Below are positions 1-12,836 of a stretch of DNA of 64,000 nt, one piece after another. Source of the DNA: Phycomyces blakesleeanus NRRL 1555(-) (taxonomy: Eukaryota; Mucoromycota; Mucoromycetes; Mucorales; Phycomycetaceae); contig NW_017265136.1 of NCBI RefSeq assembly GCF_001638985.1, forward strand, positions 2,537,650 through 2,601,649. Reading direction: 5' to 3'. The position numbers and the translations under genes are program-made. The notes beneath the pieces were generated by a model. It made no database searches. It saw nothing but the letters and a program-made list of their open reading frames with translations, and had not been told where the DNA came from. Within the stretch, counting starts at the first letter, position 1. Every line of letters begins with the position of its first letter.

Positions 1-1052
1 CCTCCTAAAGGATCAAATCCAAAAACCGGGGGGTAGACCAAAACCTTTCAGAAATGTTCAGGCCCATTAAGTCCTCCCCTCCAAAAGGATCAAAAGAAAT
101 CCGACCCTGAGGCCTATATTAAGTCCTGTCCAAAAATTACCCAGGCATATTTTAAGCCCTCCTTTTTTTCAAAAAAAAAAAAAAAAAAAAAAAAGCAAAA
201 AAAAAACCAAAACAAAAAAAGCAAAAAAAAAGCAAAAAAAAAAAACAAAAAAAGCAAACAAAAAAAGCAAAAAAAAAAAGCAAAAAAAAAAAAAAAGATG
301 AACAAACCGGAAGAACACTGCATTGGAACCTGGACCTGGATTGAAGCAAAGCTGCGAACTGGAACAAGACTCTGGATCAGGACAAGGTATGAAATCCCTT
401 TTTACATATATACATACAAAGCAAATGAAGTCTTTGATCAAAAACAAAAAACAAAAAAAAAATGCTCAAAAAAAAACAGAAAGAGCAAAAAGAGCAATAC
501 CAAAACCCCCTTCTCTTATTACTATTATGTGAAATTGACTGGACAAAAAAAAAGAAGTAAAAAAAAATCAAAAAAAAAATCAAAATCAAAAATCAAAATC
601 AAAAAGTCCAAATTATCCCCTTTACTATGTGTGCTGTGTTCGGACAAAAAAAAATCAAAAAGTCCAAATTATTCCCTTTATTATGTGTGCTGTGTTTGGA
701 CAAAAAAAAAGCAAAAAAAAAAAAAACAAAAGTCCAAATTATCTTTTTTATTCTTTTCAATATCAAAATCATCCTCTTATTACTATTCCGTGAAATTGAC
801 TGGACAAAAAAAAAAAAAGAATCAAAAAAAGAATCAAAAAAAAACAAGAAAAAAAACAAAAAGTCCAAATTATCCCCTTTATTATTTTTCAACACCAAAA
901 TCCTCCTCCTCCTATCACTCTTAGCTTATATTGACTGGACAAAAAAAAAAGAAAAAAAAAACGGACAAAAAAAAAGATCAAAAGAAAAATCAAATGGACC
1001 AAAAAAAAACCGACTGGACTTGACTGGAACCGACTGGACTCGACTGGACTAG
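1..1052. repeat. Poly(A)-separated low-complexity repeat block
   Basis: Long A-runs broken by single C or G, with repeated modules between them. One module, near 607-648 and 661-701 with decayed copies near 733 and 863, begins GTCCAAATTATC and ends GTGTT(C/T)GGAC, so its ends are inverted repeats. A second module, TGAAATTGACTGGAC, precedes A-runs near 530, 790 and 930. Bases 1008-1052 hold about five tandem GACTGGAC(T/C) units. Apparent reading frames here give only poly-Phe or poly-Lys and are not genes. The block looks like accumulated retroposition tails or slippage DNA, but no known element was identified. Confidence 0.75.
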
Positions 1053-1308
1053 CATGGCCTGGAATATCTTAGTACACTTAATTTAATTTAACTTAACTTA
1101 TATTCCCCTTTTAAAAATCTTTGAACAATAAATTTTGATCTCATTTGACTTTGATACTATCTTTATGTTTTTGTCTCTTTTTGATTTTGATCTTACATTT
1201 GTCTTTAAAAAATATTATTAATAATGTTTTTGGTACTACTATATTACACTTGAGAGCTGTCTTATTATACTTGTGTTCCTTGGTAAGGTAGACAAGGTGT
1301 ATTTTCTA

Positions 1309-1690
1309 ATGAGGCATTCATTCAAAAATATAATCCTGAATCACGATAGCCCGATATCCCGATAACATAGTAAATTGGTCAAAAGTGTACACTTAATTTG
1401 ATGGGCAAATTCACACTTTGTCCCAAATTTTTTGCTCTCGGGATTTGTCAAGTGGTTCATTCAGTTCACTATGGCACGACGGGGTTTGGTTTTGGTATAG
1501 CTCATTCAAAAATATTGTCCTAAATCTGGAAAATTGGAAAACTGGAAAACAGTGTAAATTGGACAAAAGTGTCCCCTTAATTTGGCAGACAAATAAAAAT
1601 TCCGTCCATATTTTTGCTGTTCCAGATTTGTGTGGTGTCTCATTCAAATCAACTTTGAAGTGGCGGTGGTGTGTCTGTAAAAATGACCCA
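1309..1690. repeat. Diverged tandem duplication, unit about 185-190 bp
   Basis: Two successive segments share an order of short matches: CATTCAAAAATAT (about 1317 and 1502), GTAAATTGG(T/A)CAAAAGTGT followed by CTTAATTTG (about 1371 and 1555), a T-rich TTTTTGCT stretch followed by GATTTGT (about 1428 and 1612), then TTCATTCA or CTCATTCAAAT. The copies are clearly related but well diverged. No coding frame spans them. Confidence 0.55.
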
Positions 1691-4600
1691 AAGTATTTAA
1701 CTAGATCTCTTTAATTTGTTCTTTACTAAAATTGTCCTTCTACAGATATTCATTTTCTTGTCGCTGAACTTATACTTCGACTATATATCCAACTCACAGT
1801 GTGCCATTAAGCTTGTCTATAATAATAATACGGTTGGCTGTTGTTTTATTATTACATTTTTTTACTGTCTTGATTTTGTTAAAAAGAGATTCACAGTGGG
1901 AGATAACGAGGATCGTACCCGAACTATCAGACAAAAAAAATTAATCTGATATCTGCAAAAAAGCATATAGTCCTATGGACGACGAAGTAACGAAAAGGGC
2001 AGCATGATAATCTGAATCTTCTGTGGTTCAATCATTAGCCTTCTCAAAACCTCCATTATGGTTATAGAAAGTACCAGGCTGTGCAGAAATTAGACACCCA
2101 ATTGTCATTCATTTTCTCGGCAGTCCTTTTCTTTTTGGCTAGAAAACAATTTCGTTAACATTGATTCATAAAAGTTACACCGATCATTATTCTCTTTCTT
2201 CTTTATATCTTAAAAAAAATACTTCGCCTCTCAAGTCACTTGGCTTGACTCACTGCGACTTTCACCCATTTTTGGCGTTCTCTATGAAAAACGTGGAGTT
2301 AGAGGCCTAAGGAAAAGGCGAAAAATGTAACAATTTTAAGCAGGTAGTCTTTTAGCAATTTTTGCCTGTGGAGTTTGTTCCAATCTTACCAATAGAAGTG
2401 TAAACAAGTAATCTCAAAATATTGAACGCATGTGCGGGCCTGGGCCTTATGTCAAAAATCTCCACTGTTCCCCGTCAGCTTCTACCATCTGTGTCCGCCC
2501 AAAATCATGCATATGAAGACAGACTTTGTCTGGTATCGTTGTGTATTCAAAATCAATAAATTGATGGCCAAGGTTTCTAAAGGCAATATCTCTTTGCAGT
2601 TCTTATCCCTGCTGAAATTCGTTCCCAATTTAAGAGTCTTCAGTACCTAGTTACTTATTCTTAACTTTCATGTCATTTGTCTTTTCTTTTTTGCATGTTT
2701 TTCTCTTCCCTCTCATATTTAGGCGGATACTGTGATAAATATTTTCTCAAATAGAAAGAAAAAAGTGTAAAACTACCACTGCAAAAAAAAAAGATTGACC
2801 AATTTCTCATACGTAAATTATATACTTTACATGAGTGCAAAAAAAGTAAACTTTTTAGTTCAATTACTTTTCTTTTTGTGAGTAGAGCACTTGCATATCT
2901 TGTTAAGCGACTCTATTGGCTGCTAGAGCATGTATAGCATTAGAAAACAATACCAAACTTCAAATAAAATAAAATAAAATAAAAATCTATCGTTAAAGCG
3001 TCTTCTCTTTATTAGATAACCTGCTAGCTAATCCGTCAAACCATCAACGTAGGTGTAAGCCAAGTGAATTACAAATTTTGCGAAAATATTCTAAACCCTG
3101 ATGTTTCATTACCCCTTTAAAACTGGGCCTTATACTCTGGATAAGTAAAGACATATCTACCTGATATTTCTCTTAAGATTTATAGCATAAATTATATAAA
3201 GCGGCTCTTGGCTAACGTGTATTATAATCTCAACTAGAGATATAAATTTGCTCTTTGCAAAAGATTATTATATGGTACATGGTATCAATTATTATATTAG
3301 CATATCAAAAAGTTTAGTATAAATATGATTATTTGCCTTGGGGTTTCTACTTTACTTTCTTCTATTTCACATACTGGACTCTTATATACAATAAAGTATG
3401 ATCTTGATCACTCTCAAAGACACTCTCATAACTAGTAGAAAGAAGTTAATCTTCAAAAGTCACACTTCTCTGTTTCAAAAAGTCAAGTAATCAACTGCGA
3501 AAAGGTTGTATGGCATAACATTAAAGCCAAAGAAAGAATGTAAAGAGCGGACTACCGAGAATAAGCTTGATCAAGTAAAAAAAGTATTCAGATCTCTACA
3601 CATCTGCTTGCCCAGAGTATCTGTCCTAAAGGATCAGGATACGATTATCAAAAAATGTAAACTCGTGTGTTAAACTTCCTCTACAATTTGGACACATAAT
3701 GTAAGATGCTCCCAATACCTCTGCAAACTCTTACTTGCGACAAGATTTACGTATATGTTTTCTTAAGCGCATTGTTGAGGCGGCAAACCTACTAAGTTGT
3801 TCTTTGAATATGCTTGCTTTAATAGAATAAGCTCAAATTCAAGTAAATCATAACGTAAATCCTCTTTTATAGCAGTAAGAACCTTGGAAACAAAACAAAA
3901 CACAATATATATATATAAATATTTTGTTACCCAATTATTCATAATAATGTATGTTAACAAGGGCATAATGGCCATTTTTTCTACCTCATTATCATAACAA
4001 TTGTCTCTCAATTCCAAGCCAATTAATAGGTTAATCACTAATACGACAAGGCTGATAATCTTGGTAAAGGGTAGTTAAAGTCGTATAGAAAGTTATTTAT
4101 TGCGCTTGTATATACATATAGCTCTTTGAGTACTAGTACTAGATAAATATTACTTAAAGTCGTATGATATCTGGGTGTCTGATTCTAGGAAAATTTGAGG
4201 AACTTCCAACAAAATGTATGACACTGTTGAGTTAGAATGGCTCAATTGAAGAGAGAAAATAGCTGTAAAGCAACTCCTCATTAAAACAACTTGAAACCAA
4301 GCAGAAAGATAAAAAGGGAGTGATAGTAAGCCTGAGATGACTGATATAAGAAGATGGTAGAATTTGAACACGTAGTGAAGAGCATTTCCTTGAGATCTTA
4401 GGTAATGACACCAAGAGGTATTTACTTATTTTCAGTCATTAAACAATCCTTTGATTTTATTATTATTATTTATTATTTAAAATATATAGATATAGATACT
4501 TTTGTGTGTATATATATATAATTCAATTGAACTTGATTTAGAAATCTTTTTAAACTATATGAAAACAATCCAGTTCAGAACATGTACAAGTTAATTTGAT

Positions 4601-4730
4601 TATTATAAAAAAGAAAGAAAGAAATCTATGTGTAATTTTATTATCACTGCTATGTTTCATTAATATTGATTGGTATTGGTAATAGCATTAAGATTAAGAT
4701 TAAGATTAAGATTAGCAGGATGATTAACCA
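1691..4730. other. AT-rich intergenic region, no gene supported
   Basis: About 3 kb without a convincing coding frame. Only short frames of at most about 90 codons occur, with no splice-consistent extension and no family resemblance. Contains an (ATTAAG) run near 4686-4715 and AT tracts near 4450-4520. The last few hundred bases are the 3' flank of the PQ-loop gene on the minus strand. Confidence 0.5.
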
Positions 4731-6022
4731 TTATCCAAGGAGAGGTTCAGAAGCTTCGTCTCCAACTTGACCATCGATTAATAATGGACGGGAAATACCG
4801 AGCCATTTCTTGACCTTTGCCGAGAACAGGATGAATTCAAATACGATAAAGCTGTCGATGGCAACTTGAATGGAACCGCAAATGATAAATTGAACTGGAG
4901 AATTGGTGTGTAAAAAATAAAACACCTTGAAGCTATCACCAAGAACCTACAGAGATAAAGATAAAGATAAAGATATATATCAATATAAGTATGAGATAAT
5001 CAATACATATATAAAAGATATATTGAAAGATCTTTTTTTTTTAAAAAAAAAAGAAGGGAAATGATACTAAGATATAAACCATTACCCAAGTTCCGATCAC
5101 AAGCAGGCTAAATCCAAAAGTGGATCGTCGTTTCCAATTGGAAATACACTGGGGTAGTGGCAAAGTGCTTTCGATTCCGAGACTGATGACACCAATAGTT
5201 TCGACAAAGCTAGAATATCGACTGAGCAGGATAAACAGCACGCCGACTACGGTTGTGAAACAGAGGATACAGTTTATGTAAGACAGGTAGTGGTTCCATG
5301 CCCAGAAGGTCTGTGGCAGGAAATTAAAGCCAACGGCAGGGTTTTCCTGGCTGGTAGAAGCATCATCTTCATTATTATCATTACTATAATTAGCACTAGA
5401 GATACTAGAGGTGCTGGTGGTGGGTGTGGAACTAATGCTGTCATAGCGAGTGGCTTGGTGTGATGGTTGGTTGTATCGTACTACAATTTCGAGCAAAATA
5501 AGTTGGGCGGCAATCATTACGAGCGATTGGACAAGTAAGGTCGTATCGAATCGTTTTCCAATCCTACAAAACACCAAGGGTATTATTATCAAGGCACATA
5601 AATGTTGGCATGTATACATATGAATGTAAGCTATTGTTAGTATCTGTGCTTGTATTTTACTTGCCAAAAGTATACTCGCAAAATACTAAAAAAAAAAAAA
5701 ATTGAATAAAGATATGTAAGGGTATATTTGGTTAATATTTTACATACATGTTATGTTGTGCATATAAATTTATATTTATAAACTTACTTTGCAAATAAGA
5801 GGATTCCACATGTCAAGGAATTGAATCCTGCACTTGATTTTTTTCTTTTGATGATGAAATACTATTAATTAAGAAATCACATGAGAGAATGAAATGAAGT
5901 TAATGAATGTACAAATCTGCAAAATGACTTTATATGTTGTTCTTAATTACTTGGTCAACATAGCCAATGACTGGCCCAAGGACCATTACGATTGACAGAC
6001 CGATTTGTGCCAAGTCTGCCAT
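4731..6022 (-). CDS. PQ-loop membrane protein, SLC66A2/Any1 (Cfs1) type
   Basis: Predicted 286-residue multi-span protein. The family (human SLC66A2/PQLC1, yeast Any1) acts at the Golgi/endosome and antagonises phospholipid flippase function; that role is known from the family, not seen here. Five exons: 6022-5951, 5861-5788, 5685-5665, 5563-5086, 4946-4731. Exon 1 carries the first PQ-like turn (GPVIGYVDQ). Exons 2-4 give NILRVYFW then IGKRFDTTLLVQS, matching the family's NILRIFFWFGRRF block. Exon 4 has FVETIGVISLGIESTLPLPQ, the second PQ motif. The last exon has GDSFKVFYFL and ends in SEPLLG. The loop between the helical blocks is rich in Ser/Thr/Asn. Intron 3 needs a GC donor (TG|GCAAGT) to restore the conserved Trp and the frame. 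Two CGG-N9-CCG palindromes lie 100-230 bp upstream. Confidence 0.9.
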
Positions 6023-6124
6023 GGTGGTATATTATATTTATATTGTATAATAAATTATTGTTATTTATTGTTGTTAGAGAGAGTTGTTGGATGGTTCAAA
6101 TTTGAACAATTTTATAGGTGTTTA

Positions 6125-6139
6125 CGGAGTGAATGTCCG
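6125..6139. promoter_or_regulatory. CGG-N9-CCG palindrome, copy 1
   Basis: CGGAGTGAATGTCCG, an everted or inverted CGG-triplet pair of the type bound by Zn2Cys6 dimers. It lies about 100 bp upstream of the PQ-loop gene start and has a near-identical partner at 6239-6253. Function is inferred only from the motif and its repetition. Confidence 0.4.
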
Positions 6140-6238
6140 AAAGAACAAAAAAAAAAAAAAAGAAAAAAAGAAAAGGAAAAAATGATCGATTAATTTGTTC
6201 AATAGTACAGGTACAAATATAGACATTGAAGATGGTAA

Positions 6239-6253
6239 CGGAGTGAACGTCCG
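6239..6253. promoter_or_regulatory. CGG-N9-CCG palindrome, copy 2
   Basis: CGGAGTGAACGTCCG, one base different from the copy at 6125-6139 and 114 bp away. Both are preceded by (T/A)A and followed by an AAAGAAC-type sequence, so the conserved stretch is longer than the palindrome itself. Confidence 0.4.
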
Positions 6254-7999
6254 ACCAAAGAACAACAGCAAAAGACATTCGATTAACTTGCTTGAACGAT
6301 ACTTTTTTTTTAGATATACGAATATAGATATTGAGTTATCTCATCTTGTATTTGGTTATTCAAAAAATAAAATAAAAAAGAAACGGAGAGAGATACTGAG
6401 TGGGCAATAAAGGGTGGTGTGAACCGAGTTTAATAAAAACACAACAACAAATTAAACCCGGTTCATTAGGCCCGGTTCATTCCCGAAACATTAGCCTTCT
6501 TCGTAACCCGGACCACTAGCCCGCTTCTAGCCCGATGTATTATAGCCAAAGTTCGATATAGTAGAAAGAGAGATAATATATGTGTGTGTATTGAGTTGTA
6601 GCAATCTTTTGATAGCAAATTTCTAAAAGCAACACTCTTTATTAAACCAAAAGATATCTTTCAACAAAACCATCAACAAAGTATTAGCATTATTATTACT
6701 ATTATATATATAATATAATCGATTATTCTCACTATGAGCACCAGTTTTTTATTTTGTTTTTGACTGGTGGACGTCATTAGTATCAAAAAATATTCAGTGC
6801 AAAAGAAGGAAGAAGAAAGAAGAAGAGCAAGGTGAGATGAAGAAGCAAAAAAATAAAAATAAAAAGGAGATTCATTAAACATAAAACAAAGACCAGAATT
6901 TTTTTTTTAAAGTTTTCTTTTTCCTTCAAAAAAAAAAAAAAAAAAAAAAAAAAAGATCCAAAAAATCGGTGCGGACAGATGGAAATGGATTTTATTGGAT
7001 AAACTCATTCTAGCCTTTGTTTCCTCTCTCTCTCTTATATATTTTTTTCTCGATCTGACCACACCAACTGTATATACATTATTCTTCTTTTTTGAGAATA
7101 AAAAAAAAATAAAGGGTTGACCAAGAGATGTAATAGATTTAGACTGGTATCCAAAAGAATTAAGAGAAAAAGAGAGCATCTGGAAGGTGTCCGAAATAAC
7201 AAGAATAAATATATATCAAAAGAGATAGGTAAAGACAAATGATGATGATGGTGGTGGTGGTGGGGAATACAAAATCCGTTTGTTAGTATTGTGTACACCC
7301 TATACATATAAGAGGGAAAAGCAAGTCAATAGTAATATTTTGTATAGTGGTAACGATGATGATTCTTGGAACGGGTCAAAATAGCCGATGTATAAATAGC
7401 TCGTAAAATTTGATTTTTTTTTTTGGTACACAGAGAACAATAAATATATATATACAATATAATTAATTAGTGTTAGTATAGTGATCCGTTTTGGTCCGCG
7501 AGGAAAATTATAAGCCATGTTACTACAAAGGGTTACAAGGTTTATGGATGACAAGCAAAGTCAAAACTTTATATTGACTATATATATAATGATAGTGAAA
7601 TATTACAAGTAGTGTTATTTGATTAAAGAAAGAAAAAGAAAAGGATATAAGATTGGTACAGGATATATAAAAAAAAAAGAAGAAGAGGAAGTGTAGGCAT
7701 ATAGGTTTAGAGAGTAAGGAGAAAAGAAGTGCGTATTAACAAAATAGGAAGCGTAAGGAAGTAAGATGATGATAAAAAAAAAAGGATCAGTGCATATAAT
7801 GGGTGTAAGGTAAAGAGAGAAAGAAGAGAAAGAAGAGTGATGATGATAGTAATAAATTAAATTAAATTAAATGAAGTTAGATAATAGTAATAGTTAAAAT
7901 AAAGATAGGTCTTTGTGCTTTCTTTCGTTTGAATTATATATTTTTTTCCTTCTCTCAACCGAACCAGCCGGATTTCGAGGTGTGAAATGATGATCGATT

Positions 8000-8756
8000 T
8001 TAGACGGATACGCTTTGCTTGTTTCTAGACTTCTTTGACGGACTACAGACTAGCCACTGAGTGAGGCGTTTGGCCTTTTTTCCAATCGGCCCGAACCTGT
8101 GTTGCGAAAGGTCGGATTCAGACCGTCGTCTGTGCTCTCGTTCCGTCGCTTGAAGGCGGAGGAATGGAAGGGAGATCCGGTGAATCGCTCGCTTCCTGAG
8201 CCCCTGACCGTCATCCTGAGGTGAGCTGTTTTCAAGGGGTTCGACAGGCGAGTATTGGAGTGGCTTTGGTGGGTATTGAGTAATTACGGGTGGGACTGTG
8301 GGGTAATGAGGGTTGATTGGTACTTGTGGATAGCTAATTGTCGTATTGATGGCAATTATGGCCGGTAAAGGCGAAGAACCAGATGATGCCGAGGGTGACG
8401 AAATGCCAGTCTGTCTTTGATTGAGATTAATGCTCTGATTATTAGTATTATGTTCTCTCGGTGAAAGTAATCCCAGACTTCGGACAGCCTCGGTTGCTGT
8501 AGGTGCAGGCGCAGGTACAGGTACAGGTACAGATACATGTGCTGTAGTTATTGGTATTGCTATTGGTACTGGTGCTGGTACTGGTACTGGTGCTGGTACT
8601 TTTGCTGATGCTGATGTTGATGCTAGTTCTGATGCTGATGCTGATGCTTTTGCTGTTACTGGTGCTGGTGCTGGTGCAGTTGCTGATTCTGGTGATGTAT
8701 TAATAGTAGTTGTAATAGTAGTAGTGGTAGTGGTAGTGGTAGCATTGGCGGCGGCG

Positions 8757-8797
<41 letters not shown>

Positions 8798-9577
8798 GAT
8801 TTGATTAGTTTTTGGCTCTATTTGTCTTTGTCCATTTTGACTTGAACTTCTATCGTTATTATTGCTGCTGGTTTTGCTGCTTCGACTGCTGCTGCTGTTG
8901 TTGCTGTTGTTGTTGTTGGTTTGGTGATGATTATAAGGATTTAGGAAATCAAGCTTGGATAAGAAATAGCTGGAGGATCTACGTAATAGATTGGCCGTCG
9001 ATCTCCGCTCAACTGATGCCGAATCATTCGACAGTAGTACGGGAGGCACTCTCACGTTTACATTCGCAGTTGGATTCCCTGACAGGTCTGAAGCGTCGGC
9101 CTCTGGATTGCTACTAGAGTGCTTCGCCAGCACTTCGTTTGCCAGTGCTTGTCTGATACGAAGTGCTTCGTCGAAATGACTTGTCTGTTAATCAAACCCA
9201 AAGAAATTGCACGTTAGACGCGTCCTTGTCAAATTTCCTTTTGAGGTGTTTTTACATGCAATTCTTCTTTTACTGCACGCATATTCTATCTCTTTTGATA
9301 ATCCTATCTCCTTCCCTTTTAATTTTTATTTTTTATTTTTTATTTTTTATTTTTTATTTTTTATTTTTTATTTTTTATTTTTTATTTTTATTTTTATTTT
9401 TATTATTTTAAATACAAACAAATAGAGAAAACTTACCCTTTGACTAGTCTCTCCTCGAAGGTTCGATACTCGAGTGTCGTAGAGTCGAATGAGATCTGCG
9501 AATGAATCCTCTTCTAATGTTGTGTCGACCGGCAGAGGAAGCCAATGAGACACTGAATCAGCATTCAAACTTGACAT
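8000..9577 (-). CDS. Low-complexity fungal protein of unknown function
   Basis: Two exons (9577-9437 and 9184-8000) joined in phase 0 by a GTAAGT...ACAG intron give 441 residues. I do not recognise a family. Residues 1 to about 70 are the only ordered-looking part and suggest a short helical domain (SFADLIRLYDTRV, then HFDEALRIRQALANEVLAKH). A basic block, ERRSTANLLRRSSSYFLSKL, follows. The middle is low complexity: Asn/Ser runs, an uninterrupted run of about 13 Asn coded by ATT repeats on the plus strand, poly-Thr, and long Ala/Pro/Val alternation. The C-terminus is basic (REHRRRSESDLSQHRFG, KKAKRLTQWL), with RRRSES a possible basophilic kinase site. The first exon is the start because its splice restores one continuous frame and the ATG follows an AT-rich leader. 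Possibly a regulatory or scaffold protein; function unknown. Confidence 0.7.
8759..8797. repeat. In-frame (ATT)n microsatellite
   Basis: About 13 ATT units on the plus strand encode the poly-Asn tract of the minus-strand low-complexity gene. Copy number is probably variable between strains. Confidence 0.9.
9324..9405. repeat. (TTTTTA)n minisatellite inside an intron
   Basis: About 13 units of a 5-6 base T-rich repeat lie entirely within the single intron of the low-complexity gene. On the coding strand this is an A-rich tract, so it is not the polypyrimidine tract of that intron. Confidence 0.85.
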
Positions 9578-10882
9578 TAAGAGTCTAAAAAAAAATTATG
9601 TAATTTGAGAGGGAGAAAATGATAATAATGTAAAGAAAGATATAAAATAAAAAGAGTGGAAGAATGAAAAGAAGTACAGTTTATAAAAACCAAGTAGAAA
9701 AAATATATAATACTTAGTAAAATAGATAATAATAATAATAATATATATTTTATATGTATGTATATTATGTCCAAAGTGTGTACAACTATGAGATATTTAT
9801 ACATACATATATACATATATAGGTTGTATAGAATAATAGTACTATTGCTACTGCTACTACTGCTATTGCTACTACATGTACTTGTACTTTTCTTGTGTGA
9901 TTCTACTCAGGGTCAAGGTTCATATTGCTCCAGATGGGTATCAAGACATATAGACTTTGACTATTCAAATTTGTATTTATATTGAGTATTCTATCCTATT
10001 GTATGATCCCCTTTGATCCATTTATCATTATTATCATTATATACGTACATTTTGTACTATAATGTATTGTATTGTTTATTTTATGTTGTCTGCCTGGCCA
10101 GGTTTGTCTACAAGGCACGTGGTGTCTGGCAGCCCTGTAAAACTGATAGAAAGTCCATATGTAGGCACTTTAGACACTTTAGACACTTTAGACACAACAC
10201 ACACACACAAACCAAAAAAAGGGCTCTGTGTGTGTACAAGCTTCTGTTTTAGAATTATTCTCAAGGTGTACAAAAACTGCCAATCTTATTATACTATACT
10301 GTTTCTGCAAATTGGAGGGACAAGAAATACAGATAATAATAATAGGTAGTAATAGTGGTGTTTTCTGGCGGCAATAGTGGTAATAATGGTAGTTGGTTGT
10401 GGTAGCTGTGGTGGGATTTCTATATACTTTAAAAAGCCAATCTAATGTGCACGTTCCTTCTTTGAGATCTACCAAAAGACAAGCCACAACATGCATTCAG
10501 GGCAGCATTGGTTTTCCATGTCATATAATCTCACTTTATTATATTTTATATTATATATATATATATATATTTCTTTATGGTTGTATCCATATGTGCAATA
10601 TCTTTGTGTTTGAATCAATATGGAAATTTACGCCACCAAACAAACCTTGGCCAATAAAATAAGTATATTTGGAATTGACCAAAAGAGAAGAAGAAAAAAA
10701 AGCCCCCCCTCTCTCTCTCTCTATCCTACTCCTACTTGTATCTCACATTTACTAACTAACTAACTGACTAACTCACTGATACATATATTTGGATTTGATT
10801 GAATTGAATTGAATTGAACTGAATTGAACTGAATTGAAACAAAATTAAATTGAATCCTTCTTGTGGTTGTTACTTGTAATTG

Positions 10883-10921
<39 letters not shown>

Positions 10922-11082
10922 GAAAAAATTAAAGGTGGAGGTGGAGGGGGAGGGGAGGAAGGGGAGGGGTATCCTATCATCATTAGACCTCTTTACTTTT
11001 CCTTTTCCTTTTCCCTTTTTTTTTTTGGTTTTTGATCCGCCCCCACCTCGCACTATCAACTTTTTATTTTAATTCCTTTCTT
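9578..11082. other. Intergenic region rich in simple repeats
   Basis: Contains the 5' flank of the low-complexity gene and the 3' flank of the isomerase gene. Simple repeats: TAC/TAT runs near 9840-9875, three tandem ACTTTAGAC units near 10168-10193 followed by a CA run, AT run near 10553-10571, CT run near 10710-10722, GAATT units near 10797-10840, (AAT)n at 10886-10917 and purine-rich GGAGG tracts near 10935-10970. No coding frame is supported. Confidence 0.55.
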
Positions 11083-12093
<1,011 letters not shown>

Positions 12094-12713
12094 TGTAAGT
12101 TGTTAAGAGTGGAGAATAAGAATAAAGAAACAATAAAATATATAAAAAAAAATAAGGGTAAAAGAATTAAATAAGAACCCAAAGAGGGCAAAAAATAGAG
12201 TACAACACGTGACTGGGAAGGACTTGGCAAAAAAAAAAAAAAAAAAAAAAAAACTCAAAATAAAAACTATTGGTTGGTCAGTGGGTTGGTAAGGATTTGC
12301 TATAGAGAGAGAAATGCGTTTAGAACTTTTACTGATAAATTTCTTTATATTTTATGCTTATATTATTAGTGTACCAGGGGGTTAAAACCATCAGTCAATT
12401 AAATTTACCTATAATAATTCTGCTGTATGCAGTAAGAAAATCAAGGCTCCAAAACAAAAATCAATTGTTGCCTAAACCCTATTTGTTTTGTTTTGGTTTT
12501 GATTTATTTATTTATTCATTTATTTTAGATGTACAATATATAGACGGTAAAGAAAGATGTAATAGATTATAACAATAAATAAGTATATAAATAAATTATA
12601 ATACTTTTATATATAAAATATATCCTATCGAACACTGTATTGTAATGTACACCCTTTTAAGTAAATAAAATAATTTCTCCGATTCTGCAAAAGAAAAAAA
12701 AGAAAAAAATAAG

Positions 12714-12749
<36 letters not shown>

Positions 12750-12836
12750 CAAGCAAAGACAGAAATATATCTACAAGATACGTTAGCAGACAAATTCTGT
12801 CACGCTTGACAATAACAAACAAATACCAATAATTCA
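12094..12836. other. Divergent promoter region, idi1 and PKYGA-protein gene
   Basis: About 740 bp separate two divergently transcribed genes. It holds an A-run at 12230-12253, TTTATT repeats near 12502-12525 and the (GCAG)n tract near the right-hand start. No coding frame and no recognised operator. Confidence 0.6.
12713..12752. repeat. (GCAG)n microsatellite in a 5' leader
   Basis: Roughly ten tetranucleotide units end about 85 bp before the ATG at 12837, so it probably lies in the promoter or 5' untranslated region of that gene. Confidence 0.9.

Larger units (their letters stand above)
6023..7999. other. Intergenic region between two minus-strand genes
   Basis: Holds the 5' flank of the PQ-loop gene, with three related stretches about 105-115 bp apart (AATATAGACATTGA near 6215, AATATAGATATTGA near 6320, and the palindromes). 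Bases 6455-6545 contain repeated CCCGGTTCATT and AGCCCG words. The rest is A/T homopolymers (for example 6930-6955) and purine-rich DNA that is the 3' flank of the next gene. No convincing gene. Confidence 0.5.

Noticed and set aside
114..589. Overlapping frames giving poly-Phe or poly-Lys proteins on both strands
   Set aside because: They arise from A/T homopolymers and have no protein-like composition or splice support.
1885..1960. tRNA-like T-arm on the minus strand (CGGGTACGATCCTCG followed by ATCTCCCA)
   Set aside because: No matching 5' acceptor strand, D arm or anticodon arm could be found.
4686..4715. (ATTAAG)n run as a telomere-like repeat
   Set aside because: Only about five units, internal position, and not the TTAGGG type expected in fungi.
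7035..7307. Frame with a poly-His run (minus strand)
   Set aside because: The His run comes from an ATG/GTG-type microsatellite at 7239-7264 and the rest is not protein-like.
12713..12752. (GCAG)n and other tandem runs as a CRISPR array
   Set aside because: Uninterrupted microsatellites without spacers, in a eukaryotic genome.
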